Source: Panaeolus papilionaceus
Lineage: Eukaryota; Basidiomycota; Agaricomycetes; Agaricales
Direction of reading: 5' to 3'
DNA: 64,000 nucleotides
Assembly (NCBI GenBank): GCA_015501605.1
Contig: JADNRZ010000002.1
Span: 2,046,001 to 2,110,000 of the forward strand
Shown here: piece by piece, positions 14,301 to 26,100 of the stretch
Layout: every line of letters begins with the position of its first letter
Position numbering within the stretch: position 1 is the stretch's first letter
Made by a program: the position numbers and the translations under genes
Notes under the pieces: generated by a model
Told to the model about the DNA's origin: nothing
What the model saw: the letters and a program-made list of their open reading frames with translations, nothing else
The model's database searches: none

Positions 14301-15289
14301 TCTTCACCCGGCGGTTGACTCGGATGGTGATTCTCGCGGCCAGTATGAGGATGTTGAGGATCGTGCTTTAGCTTCGCATTCTTTTCATGAAATAGGTCCA
14401 CTTCAAAGGGAGACATTCGAGTGACTGGTGGGAGTGGGGGTAGTGCTACCACGTTTTCAGGTTGTTCAGCGTTTAAAGTTTGAGGAGAAAGAGGTGGCGA
14501 AACCAATTCTGAAGGTTGCGATGCCTTCCGTCTATTCCAAAGGGAGGTCTTACGCACTAGGCGTTTTGGCTCTGTTACAGGGATGTCCCCTGGTTCTTCA
14601 CGACCCTTGCCTTTCTTGCTCGCAGACCCAAAAGATAGTCCTCTCTGGCGTTCAGCGATCATACCCTCTGGTGAATCGAGTATCGGACTCTCTGAGGAGG
14701 TTATCGCCTGTGAACGTAGGGCAGACCTTTCACCTGCCGAGGTTGATGGTCGAGATTTAGAATTGGGAGGAGCCAGAGTCATGGAAAAGGACCGTGAAGG
14801 AGAAGTAGAGGGATGTCCTATTCCTAAAGAAGGGTAATCTGTCACAGCAGCGGTGGTGGAAGGAGGACTTGATTTCGAATAAGAGATACCAATCACTTCA
14901 GACCGGGTAACTGGTGGTTCACGAGGGAAATACACGCCAGTATTAGATGAGTCGCCTGAAGGTGTCGGGGGTAGGGCCTTATCGTTTAAAGAAATTCCAG
15001 CTGGTACGACTGATATTCTGGGGTGGTCATCGGTGTGTCGAGATTCGGGGTTGGGGGTATGGGAAACCTGGCGTTTTCTCCAAGGAGGAAATGCAAATAA
15101 ATGGGTAACAGTCTGGGTAGTAGTGGTGGTAACAATTTCCGTTCTTGTAGTTGTTGTTTCCTCTAGAAGTAGAGGCGAAGAAGAAGCTGTAGCCTGATGA
15201 TAGGAAGGTGGTGAAGGGGCGTTGGCAGGTTTGTCGTGAACATTGTCGAAAGTACTGGATATCTTGCGAGGGAAGAATATACCGTCCAT
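11358..15289 (-). CDS. Sec7-PH ARF guanine-nucleotide exchange factor (EFA6/YEL1-like)
   Basis: An exchange factor that loads GTP on a small ARF-family GTPase, probably at the plasma membrane as for yeast Yel1/Arf3 and animal EFA6. The start at 15289 opens a region of about 430 residues rich in Ser, Pro and Thr, with no fold seen. The Sec7 domain begins near ESPEIYLARLKLSVNKSDIA, continues in a second exon (VSLPRETQQIDRVIEAFSLRY, with the catalytic glutamate in LPRETQ) and ends through ILAFSLIMLHTDAFN and KMTKADYIKNT. The PH domain covers ILNRKDDLLEGGKRSSHRKW to DDQELDKWISRVNYASAF. A coiled coil follows (ELETKIAAMEPRLSAH... LTPFQKSTRSRL), the EFA6 order. It ends SDPPFDD at 11358. At least five introns are needed. 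Confidence 0.88.
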
Positions 15290-15588
15290 GATATTAATAT
15301 AATGAAGGTCGTATAGCTCAGCGTTAAAACATTTAAAAGAAAATTAAAGCAGCGAGAAAAGCATGAGGATGATGGATGAGGATGAGAGACAGGGTTGAAG
15401 CAGTTCGTAGATGGATGACCGTTTGGGTACAAAGTTGGACGATCTGTCACCTCAAAACAGGTCACAATTTAATTACGTACAGGGGTAAACACATAACCCA
15501 TCCACAATCAACATAATTTTAGTTTCTACTACGGCTAACTAACAATACAGACAGAAAAAAATAAAATAAACAAGGAGTGACCATCTCT

Positions 15589-17622
15589 TTAACGATTTTG
15601 CTTCTTGTTCAATTCCTTCCGCCGTGTTTCCAGTTTTAGACGCTATGTCAACGAGCTGATGAGATGCTGGATTTATGAAAGAGAGAAGAAAAAACAATTA
15701 CCTCACTTTCCCTCTTCTTGTGGCCGTGATTGACCTTTTCGTAGAGCTTACGTTGTTTGTTGCTCATCATCATCTTGTTCATGTCTTCTTCGTTATCGTC
15801 CGCCTTCGTCTTGTCTGATTTACTGGGCTGCTTCTTTTTCAGTTGCTCTACCCGCGCTTCGAATGTCGTCGAATCAACTCCCGCTGCCTCCGCCGCAAGT
15901 TCAGCAGCACGAAGAAGTGCAGTAGTTTCTACCTCGGCGGACAGTGCAGCACCGATATCCTGGTCCGGTGTTTCGTCTTGTTCCATTGCGTCGTCCTCGT
16001 CTGCTTCTTCTTGTTCCGCCGACATCGAAACATCGCCCTCTTCCTGCTGTGGGACATAAGCACCTTCGTATTCACCAAAGGGACTCAGATGTGGTGGAAG
16101 CGGTTTGCCTTGAGCGTAATTATCCTCTAAAAGGATTTTTCCAGCATTGATGCAGTCAACAGCCCATTGTGGTTGAACATACTTCCGTCTGAGATGAAGT
16201 TCGCGCTGTTTAGCCGACTCCTCCTTCTCAACAACTGGTCTGTCGATGATGAAATGCGTGATGCTGGAATCAGACTCTGTGAATGGAGAACCACCTCCGG
16301 ACGAAGCTGGCCATCCTACCCGTCCCCCGAAACATTTGATGATGAACTCGAAGATGGGCCGAGAAATTTCTCTTGACAAGAAAAATGTGTAAGCGGAGAA
16401 AAGGTTTGTCGATAGGGTAATAGGAAGACTCGATAACGATTGTAAGGTTGGGAGTGTTGTGGCGCTAGGGTCAGATTTCGAAGCATGGACGACGAACTCC
16501 TCTTCGGGCTCATTCGAATTATGCTCTGGTTGAGGTACCTGTGTCTCGGAAACATCTATAGCAGAATCGGTAGTAATGGACTTGATTGTCTTGCGAACGT
16601 CTTTTCCAGTGATTTGTCGGCCATTCGCCACGGGCACCGTAGTTGGTTGAGGAACAGTCCGTGCAATGCTTTGTAAACTGAGTGCAGCGAGTCCTGCAGC
16701 TCCCTCGTCTTTCTTCGCGTCTAGAGGAGGAGGGTAGACAAAACCAGAGTCGGTGTAGAGCTTAAAGAAAACGAAGCTCAGAAGCGTTTGGTATAACTCC
16801 AAGAATGTAAGCATAACTCGAATGTCGACGTCGGTCGGCACCTGAGAGCACATGTCAAAATGAATTTAAAGCCATTGTTGGGTTAGAAACATACGTTTTG
16901 GGTGAACTGGTAAGGTACCAGCCAAGTAATGGTTTCTCCCATGACTTCCGCCTGATAATACACTCCTTTGATTGAGAGGAATGATTTACGGAGGGCTTGA
17001 GTGTGCATGATGTACAACTGCCATTCGGCCGATAGTCGAGCACAATTTTCGACGAGTTCCGCAGGAAGACGAGCTGAAGAAGGCAAAGAGGAAAATAAAA
17101 ATACCATGCAAAGTGCATCATCGATGTCCCGGACAGCGTCGATGAAAGTGGGGTACCTGACATATCTGATAAGCACAATCCTCATGGATCCCAGACTTGC
17201 ACTTACCTCTCCTTGATGATATGGTCAAGCTTGTAGATAGGCTTGTTGTCTTCCAAACTCTTTGCGCTAGCCCATTCGCCACGACCAAGCGCACGGGAAA
17301 GTTTTTTGGCGAAAGCCTTGTGCTCTCGCAGTTTTTTTAGAACGGGTTCATGGGCTAGATATGTAATATCCTTCGTATAGTAAAAAGAAGTAGGAGCCGA
17401 GGAGCCCTTGTTCGCCTTCTTCTTGTTTCTGGGTTCACGAGGGAAAATGCCTGGTGGGTGATGAACAAATTACGATACAAGAAACAACTGGCTAATCTCA
17501 CCTTTTAAGATACAGAGTCTACGAAAGTCGGCAAGGGAACATTGCAATTTTTTTACTGCGGCACTCCTTGTGGTAAAGTTCTTGGCCGCACCAGCCTTGC
17601 CTTTTTGCCTGAGACGACCCAT
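15589..17622 (-). CDS. NOP7: Pescadillo homologue (NOP7/PES1), BRCT ribosome-assembly factor
   Basis: Nucleolar factor of the PeBoW complex (with Erb1 and Ytm1), needed for 60S subunit assembly and ITS2 processing. The start at 17620-17622 gives [20 protein letters not shown], the conserved pescadillo beginning. Further exons give [75 protein letters not shown] and [21 protein letters not shown]. The BRCT domain runs from [19 protein letters not shown] to [18 protein letters not shown]. An acidic stretch and a coiled coil follow, with the C-terminus [14 protein letters not shown]. The last intron (about 15645-15700) leads to [15 protein letters not shown] and a TAA at 15589-15591. Confidence 0.94.
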
Positions 17623-17813
17623 GAATTAGAAAGAGAGCGTATAAATGAGAGAAAGAGTTTTTATAATTTGAGATCGTTAGCAGACACCTTCTCAAAATCT
17701 TTGTTTGGCATAAGTGGTTAATGACAAACAAAAGACATTTCTGAACCTTCGAGTATGATCGCCAACTATTTCACTATCATCCATCCATCCATTTTAACCA
17801 TTAATCTAATAGG

Positions 17814-18412
17814 ATGAGGCAAGTATTTAAGCTTTGAATATTTTCTCTATTAAATTTTAATCTAGTCAATACGTTCACGTCCCAAAATCTGAACTCGACG
17901 AGGCCCAACTTCGTCAACTTGAGGAACATGAGATCTCTCAAGGGCCCCTCTCAGTTCTTCAGCAGGCCGTCAGAAACCATGCGCAAGTTCTTATTTCCCT
18001 TCGCAATAACAAAAAGCTGCTTGCTCGTGTAAAGGCTTTTGACAGGCATAGTAACATGGTAAGCCAACAATCCATTCATTGCGCAAAGACAATTCATAAA
18101 TGGTCTCTAGGTCCTGGAAAACGTCAAAGAGGTTAGAACCGCGTTCGTTACTAATCCATGGGTCCGTTTAATAATATTCGAAAAAGATGTGGACAGAGAC
18201 ACCAAAAGGCAAGAACAAGAAGCCTGTGAACAAAGATCGTTTCATCAGCAAGATGTTCCTCAGGTCTGTTTATATTCCCCCATGTTACTGAACTTTTTCT
18301 AACAAGTTGCTCCTCAGAGGCGATTCAGTCATTCTCAGTGCGTATCTTATGTCTTCCTTCCTCATTAATTCGTTAATAGCCTATTTCTACAGTTCTCCGC
18401 AACCAAGCTTAA
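17814..18412 (+). CDS. SMD2: SmD2 core spliceosomal protein
   Basis: Core Sm-ring subunit of U1, U2, U4 and U5 snRNPs. Six tiny exons give 111 residues: 17814-17818, 17866-18058, 18111-18131, 18187-18263, 18318-18337 and 18393-18412. They read [20 protein letters not shown], then [66 protein letters not shown] and ILRNQA. The Sm1 and Sm2 motifs are complete. The first exon holds only ATG plus two bases, and its intron starts with GC rather than GT (GCAAGT, 17819-17824; acceptor 17864-17865). The gene ends 48 bases before the stop of the convergent RdRP 2. Human SmD2 is 118 residues, so the length fits. Confidence 0.93.
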
Positions 18413-18460
18413 TGTCTTCTCTATCATGTGTATATGTAATTGGAATTCCACCACAATATA

Positions 18461-21400
18461 TCAGTTTTCGTCTTGCTCGATTTCATCTAACACATCAAAA
18501 ATGCACCCCAGCGCTATCCAACCAAAGGACTGAGCGCCAAATTCTTTTTGGTTGGCTCTCGCTATATGGAAGGCAAGCCAGCTACGACCTAGCCGGCTGT
18601 AGATGTCAACAGTGTCATCTCCCGCAATCCCTTCTCTTTGCTTCTGGACAAGACGCGCTGTCCCTTCGTTAAGCGTAGACATGAGCTCCTTGCGTCGGCG
18701 GGGTTGTGAACTCTTCTCCGATATCGTTCCTACGACTGCCTCCTCCTCCGTGAGCCAGTGCTTCCGGTGTCGTGAAAGTGTCATAGTGCAGCATATGGTG
18801 TGTAGATCATATCCGTATCGCTTGAAAAGCCAGATAATCTCTTGGCTGACGACTGCGTCGAAAGGACCAGCAGTGTTTGTGTATTGTTGCACTCTCCTTT
18901 CAACAGCCCGATATAGGTCATCGTGGTCATGGTTGTCGTTGAAATTGGTGACTTTCTTGACCAGTTCATCTACCGCTTGTGCCCGCCTATGCTGGGTCGA
19001 CGGACGATGTGTTAAATGGTCTGCTGGTAAATCGATGGATCGGAATAACCGTCCTATGGCTTTGTGACTGACGTAGTAATTGGCTTTACGGACATTGACA
19101 GTCTCTGGAGCACTCCAATCGGGTCTGGTCATGTGTTTCAACTTTGGGATCTTTCGAACATCCACTGCTTGCCCAGACTTGGGGTAATCGACGGCATGAC
19201 TGTGTATAGCTGCAAGCCTTCGGCAGTCTTCATCAAATATCCCTTCTTCACTTTGATCTGCGATGATTAGCCAATTGCTCGCGACAATACCAACAACCTG
19301 TGAGACGCAATCAATTAAAAGTCCAAATGACACAAACTGTGGTATCCTGCATACGTCTGAATAAATGAATTCCACTACAAAGTCTGCAACATCGTTCATT
19401 GTGCTAGGGCGGTTCAAGAGCTTCTTGGGAGCGGGCGGATAATCTGCAGGAGCAAAGACACCGGTGGGTCTGAATTCTGGAAGATCGTTCAAAGGGATGA
19501 GGTTATATGTGTCGCCGTCGAGATCTCCTCCTCCCAGGCAGGATGGAATGGGTCTATCGCCTGCGTGGCATGTTAGAAATCCCTTCAAAACAGTAAAACC
19601 GTTGACTTGCCTCTAACACTGAATACTACGGTATTCCTCAGCGACTCGGCCTCAAAACAAGAGCCTTTTGGGGGAGAGCCGATAGCATGAACGATAGTGA
19701 TGTCCCCTGGGTGGATAGTAGGAGAGCGAGATATTAACACGGGTCCTTGCAGAAATATGCTTTTCCCGTTGAGTGTCCTGATATGGGCAAAGATCTCGTT
19801 GGGGTAGAGATGCTGATGAACATCAGCTACTCCAACCAGAGTCCAAGCACCTGGAACAGGTATTGCGGCCTTGGTCTTAAGCAACCTCAGAACGTGGTTC
19901 ATCGCATGAGTGAGCATTTTCTTGTAAAATTTGTCCTTCGGTAGCGATTTTAAGTTAATGGGATGTTTGGAAAGTTTGGAAAGAATAGAGGGAAGACGAT
20001 ACGCTGAGCCAAGGCCATGCATGTCCATAAGGCTAGCAGCGTCTCTGAATGAACGGGTGGCATCCTGGGCCTCTTTTACGGCTCGATCCTGGTACTTTTG
20101 GAAAGTTTTGTACGGGACTCCGAGACCTTCCATGAGCATGATGAGCGGTCTGTTGAGGAAGTAGTTGTTGGGGCGATCGAACACGCGCGCGATTTCAATC
20201 GTCATATCCTCCTCAGGCGTGTCGAATTTGACCATGGATGGACGAAGGGTCATGACTCTGCCCTGCAGCTTGTAGTCAACAGATAGCATTCCCTTGGAGC
20301 CCCTAAATCGAATTTGGTAGGCTTTAGGATGCGGTATCCTTCGTCCCAGCTTCTTTGCGGACCTTAGCTGCGCCCAAATCGCTTGCGCGAGTTCCTCAGA
20401 CATGGTGCCAACACCATCCGTAAACTGATATTTCGTTCCCTTTGCTGTGGTTACTTCGATATCTGAGGCCATCAGAACCTCCTCTACCTCGACATTCACA
20501 GCATCAGTTGCAGTAAACGCCTGAGAGAGTCTCGCTGCATATCTTGCTGGACAGTATATGAGATTCTTGTCGCATTTGGGTCCTGTAAAATCCCCAATAC
20601 TTTTGATGATTTTTTGCGCGTCGACTTGACCATGTTTAGGGTCGTGGAACGGCTTTACAAACCTGAAATGGAACGACGGAAAGATGCGATACTGTCAGGC
20701 CAGCCCAAATCCAAACCAGTGTAAAAAAAAACTCACCAAACTGAATGGTCCTTCAATGCTGACTGTGAATATGCGAGGAAATCGAATTTTCGGCCTGCAA
20801 CGAACAAACCTGATTTCAAGAAAGTTCCAACGCGCTCTCGAATAAAATCGGGACCATCGACCTCTCTATTAAAACGATAATGTAGTCCCATCTCGTCCAC
20901 AAAATTGACTCGAAGGAAACAATCATGGTTGTCGACATGGTACTTCCTGATAACGCGGTTGCTCTGATCAAGAGCTGGGCCTTCGAATTGCATTGAAGTG
21001 GGGGTTATCGTGACATGATACGCATAGTAGAGGCTCCCTTCTGAGGGTGCCAGAGCTCCTTCCAGTTCTTCACTCAGCTCCCTCTCCGCAGAAGCCAAAA
21101 GGTCTGCCCAAACCACGTGCACGCTGCGATCCTTGTCGTTGTCGAATCCCTTGATGTTCAAGGAAAATCGGTGCGCTAGCTGGGCGGCAAACGCTTTCCC
21201 TTTAGTCTCCTGTATGTCGAAGAGAATAGGAATAACTTCCAGAATTTCCTCGGCGTCGACACAACCACCGCAAAGAAGACCTTGAAGTTGAAATGCGACA
21301 CGCCAGTCAAAGCGCTGCAGGCAGCCGTTAAAGAAATCCAATGTGGATTGAGAGAACCGCCCAAGTCTCCCGACAGAAAACGGTTCATAGGACACATTCT

Positions 21401-22316
21401 GAAACTGTGCTATTTCGGCCAGATCACGAAATTGGTCCAGGAAGTCAATCTTGTTGCATACAAGTCGAATGCCGCAAGACACAAATGGAGCGACCCTAGC
21501 ATGATCCCGAATAGGAAGGCTGGGGAGCTTTTTGCGGTACCTGAGGTTGGGATTGTAGAACTCGTACTTGGGCGGGGCGGCGAGGCGCATATAGATAGCT
21601 GAAATTTGATGCTCGTCTTTATGTGCGCTCACATATTCGACAGTGGGATATGGTATGGCGATAATATAGGCGGGCAAGTCGTCTGGTTGGTCATCTTCTT
21701 CCATATAAAAATCGGGATGGATTGGATAGTCGTCGTAGTGGTCGTCATCATCGGATTCCTCTGAGTCGTCATACTCTTCTTGTTGTCTTCCTTCTGTCTC
21801 TATTACAATGTGAATCTCGCGGCGGTCATAGTCGAAACGAAGACGACATCGACCAGCACATTCTTCCTCCCATTCGATAGAAAGGGTGTCATCACGACAC
21901 TGCCAACAAAACTGAACCACGGCGACTGGAACATGAGACTGGTCAAGGATATTCTTTTTATTTCGCTTGTCCTCCTCAATCCGAGGGTCCACGTAAGGGA
22001 GGAGACGGACTCTTTGAATGATTTCGTCGCGTGGTTCTTTTTGACTCGGCATGAACTCGATATCGCGAAAGATACGCGGCAGTTCTGTCTCATCGTCTAA
22101 GAAGAGTTCGGCATGTTTTTCACTAGGTAAAGTGAGAGCACCACACCCAGAATGAATCGCCTGAGGACCATGTTTTCCTTTTGGTCGAAAAAGGCAGACG
22201 TGAAAATTGAGTTTATTGTTGTCAAAGAGAGGACCGTGGAGTATGGCTGCTAAGGCCAAAGCCAACTGGGTTTCGGTGACTTGTTGAGGAACTCTACGAA
22301 TGAAGACCTCTGACAT
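18461..22316 (-). CDS. RNA-dependent RNA polymerase, QDE-1/RDR type (paralogue 2)
   Basis: Second cellular silencing polymerase of the window, clearly paralogous to the one at 5267-9019. Exons 22316-20737, 20662-19611, 19560-19355 and 19297-18461 give 1,224 residues in one frame, with all three introns at the same places as in paralogue 1. The catalytic DLDGD is residues 890-894 (19511-19525). Shared stretches include KYQFTDGVGTMSEELAQ, PHPKAYQIRFRGSKGMLSVD, LNRPLIMLMEGLGVPY and GCIFDVLDEIEQDEN at the end. Two differences stand out: an acidic insertion of roughly 35 residues (codons around 21675-21795) and a second intron that begins with GC (19610-19609) where paralogue 1 has GT. It converges on SmD2, with 48 bases between the stops. 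Confidence 0.95.
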
Positions 22317-23108
22317 GGGTGAGGAATATAGGTGATCAAGAACTGAAGAGAGCGGGAAGGAGATGATATGATTGTTATTGAAAATGTTTTGCAAATGGAT
22401 TTGATGAAAGGATCATTGATCGAGGAACACGGATGCACGATGAAGAAATTGAAGGGTTGAACATGAAACACTGAAAAAGGGATCTAGTTTCCTTTGAAAT
22501 ACCCTCGGCTAGGAGAGATGCAAGTACTTGAAGTCGATAAGGTGGTCATGGTAATTTCACGTTTGGAAAGATTGTTCTAATTTCACGCCTCATAACTTTG
22601 AGACGATCCTCCATGACTGACTAGAAATAATTGTTAAAATTGAGATAATAAAGGAAATAAATGAGAAAAATAAAAGAACAGACTGTGCTTTGTAGCTTTG
22701 CTGTATGTTCTAACTCTGAACGTATCCAGGCATTGGTTTCGCTCCTTGTCACGGGATCTGGAATAGCTGACTCGAAAGTTATATTTGAATAAACTATGTT
22801 TTTTATTTTTAAAAAAGAAAAGAATTCAAACCTCTTGAAGCTCTAATGACAGAACGATAGACGTTGAGTATATTGTGTCTTATAATAAAATGTTTTAACG
22901 ATGGACCATTAAAAGACATGAGAGGGGGTTATAAGAAAGTTGTAAATAAATAAATAAGGAATTGTGATGGGTTTAGTAACTCGACTGTGATCGTTTCAAC
23001 ATCCGCGTCCTCGCTGTTTCCTCTTTTCAACTCCTTCCACAATACCCACTTAAACCTGTCTACAAACCTTTTTTTCCTTCTCTCTTTCTTTCAATTCATC
23101 CGTTTAAA
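22317..23108. other. Divergent intergenic region, RdRP 2 / 4E-T-like gene
   Basis: A gap of 792 bases between two divergently transcribed genes, so both promoters lie here. It is AT-rich in the middle (for example 22780-22830). The last 100 bases before 23109 are strongly pyrimidine-rich, which is common just upstream of fungal start sites. No coding potential or repeat was found. Confidence 0.4.
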
Positions 23109-26100
23109 ATGTCTTCATCAGCAGAAACAACCACCTCAACCACTTCAAATGATCCGTCTCACTCACAACTTGACAGCAATACACAAGAACCAGATATCGT
23201 AGACCAGCCAACCACTCCTGATTCCTCAACTTTTCGTCCTTTTAGAGTCTATACCAAACAGGACCTTTTATATCTTGCTTATTCCCCAATGATTAACTGT
23301 CCAGCAAATATGCCAGAACTCAAAGTCTGGTTTGGGTACGCTTATTTCAGACCACATATTCGTCATCATCATAGTTGACCTTCTTGGTTTACAGCTCAGA
23401 AACAGATAATTTATTGAAAAAGGACGAACCACAAACACCTAATGCAGCGAGGGAAAGACGGTATGTTTTCTCTCTATCCTTGCCATTTCTCCTCAATCCT
23501 GATAGCACCATCCACAAGCTTCAGACGAGATGGAGAAGAAGGGGGTGCGAAACAACTTTTCTTTTCTTCTCCCGTCATAGACTCTGATCAATTTATCACT
23601 TGCAGATTCTTCTTCAAGGTTACCTTATCGCCCCAATGTATCTCAGCCTATGGGCAATTTCAAACATCAATCACTTCGCCCCAACGACCGAGACCGCGAC
23701 AGGGATGGAGACAGAGAGAAGGACAGAGACACTCGCGACAAAGAAGGTCTTCGACATGTATGCCACATATATTTTCTCGTGCATTTACGGTTACCCTGAC
23801 CATTATAGCTTTCCGATAAGTATGACCGTGATCGCCTAGCAATGCCTCCAAACTCTGCAAGAAACAAAGAAAGAGAGGCTGCTCCCCATCTGGCTTCGAA
23901 TAGCAGAGGCTCTCAGCCTATCAACGTGAACGCCTCTTCCAGACGCACTGACGGGCGTGATGTCACCAAGAAAAAGGTTGGCGAAGCCGGTGAAGACTGG
24001 AGGAGAGGTACACAAACCTTCTTTTTGACGCTCCCGTTGTTTTCATTGCTAAATTTATTTTAACAGGAGCAGAACCTCCTCGTTCTTCTCGTGAAGATGG
24101 TGCGCTATTTCACGATTTCTCTCCCGATCTAGTTAACTATAATTTGCCAGCAGGAAGGCGTGATAGAGAGGACAGGGAGAGGCCTAGGTCCAGAGTTCGT
24201 GACTCGTCGAGACATAAAAGGGACTCCTCAACAACAAGACGAGACCGTGAAAAGGATAGAGATGACCCTCGTCGGGAGAAAGATGATGGTCGCAGAGATC
24301 GAGATGCCGAGGACGAGGACCCACGCAGATGGAGAGACGATGGTAAACGAGAGGAACGTTTGGCTTCTCGTCGAACAGATCGCGCTAGAGATAGGAACGG
24401 CGAGCAACATTGGGAACAGGTTCAGGACCGCCGTTGGCCTGCTAGTGACGACCGCGATTCTCGCTACAAACGCCCTGGCCCTCGCGACCGAAAGGGCAAC
24501 GGAGCTGAAGATATTAGGGATAAAGACGAACGTAAAGACAACCGCAGAGAAGAAAAGGAGCCAGCCTGGATGGACACTTATATACCAAGTGACTCAACAC
24601 CTGGTATCCTTGGTGGTGCAGCCGCTGGTGGTGAGTTGGACGGTATTCAAGCCTGGAAGAAGGGCATGAAGGAGAAAGAGACCAAGGAAAAGGAGGCCCC
24701 TATACTTCAAGCCCCTCCCGAGACAACTGTACCCCCTGTCGCTCGAGTAGAAACCTCAGCTGAACGCCCTGCAATGGACGAAATCCAACTCTTCAAGATG
24801 CTCATGAAACAAGAGGAGAAGAAGCGGCTAGAGGACAACGGAGTTGCTAACGCCAACGCCGAAGGCCCTTCGAAGCCTGTTGGCATTGAAGGTAAGGTTT
24901 CAGTGAATCACATTGCACGACCCAACTCAATCCTCCTTTCCTTTACAGCTGCAACATCCTCGGTCGAGGTTCTCGCTCAGACTTCGAGACCATTAGTCCA
25001 TACTTCCATCTCTACAGATGCAGCAATTGTCGCCTCTACATCCCAAGAACCCCTTGCACACGACAAAGTGGTGAATCTAGCAGACCTGCCGAGCGAGCGT
25101 ACCGTGTCGCGACTAACATCAATCACGACACCTCAAGATTCTCACCTGCAAGCCGGCGGATCATTCCAACCTCCATCGGGGTCTCGGCTACTTGCATTGG
25201 CACGCACATCACAAAAGAACGCTACACTAACAGGACAAGTCGACGCCGGTACACCTCTCAACCTTACTTCTCGGCGTCTCCATGCTGACGTTTGGTGTTT
25301 CATTTATTTTTTTTACAGATCCTCTTCTCCAACTTAGCAAAGGGGAACCACCCCGAAGAGCCTTTTCACCATTTGAAGACCCCAATCGCCATGCTATCTC
25401 TCTTGACGATGCAAAAGAAGCCAACCTTCATTCTAACATCCCTCCACATCTCAGTCAACGCCCCATCGTCGAAGCATCATATCGCACTAATTTGCCGTCG
25501 ACCAATGACCCTGGACACAGCGGAGCAGTCGCCGCTAAAGGTAGTCGATTTGCCAAATTTTTCGATGAGAAAGGACGAGATACACAACAGCCTATTGGGA
25601 AAGCCCCCATGCAGATACCCTCCAATTACCCGTCGCCATCCCCTGTTATCAACCAAAGACCGGACCACGGTCCTTATGGGTTGGGACATTTAAACCCAAA
25701 CCCGGGTGACCAGCGTGCAATGGAAGATATATTTGCAATGCTCACCGGTTCCTCGCAACAGGTATTTTCATGATTTTCCTAATTCCAATGAACCGTACTC
25801 ATATGACTTGCAGCGCGGTAACATGGGACAACCTCATCCACCTGCGCTCGTAAATAACCCTAACGCACATTTCAACAACCCACAAGGTCCCCTTCCCAAC
25901 AACCTGCAACAACATATCTTGCACCAGCAATCTCATCAAGCTCGCCTTGAACCCCTGTACGACAGTCGAAATGAGGACCGAAGCTTTGTTCCGGATGGTA
26001 TGGTTCCTGGTCTACGACCCCTACCACCTCCCATACCCCGCCGCGAAACCCTGGGTCACTTTGCCGATCAACCAGACGATCCTTCCCATTTCACCATTCA

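Noticed and set aside
5267..22316. The two RNA-dependent RNA polymerases as integrated RNA-virus genes
   Set aside because: Both carry the cellular DLDGD double-psi-barrel motif and RDR-type surrounding text, have several short introns, and lack the viral palm-domain GDD pattern.
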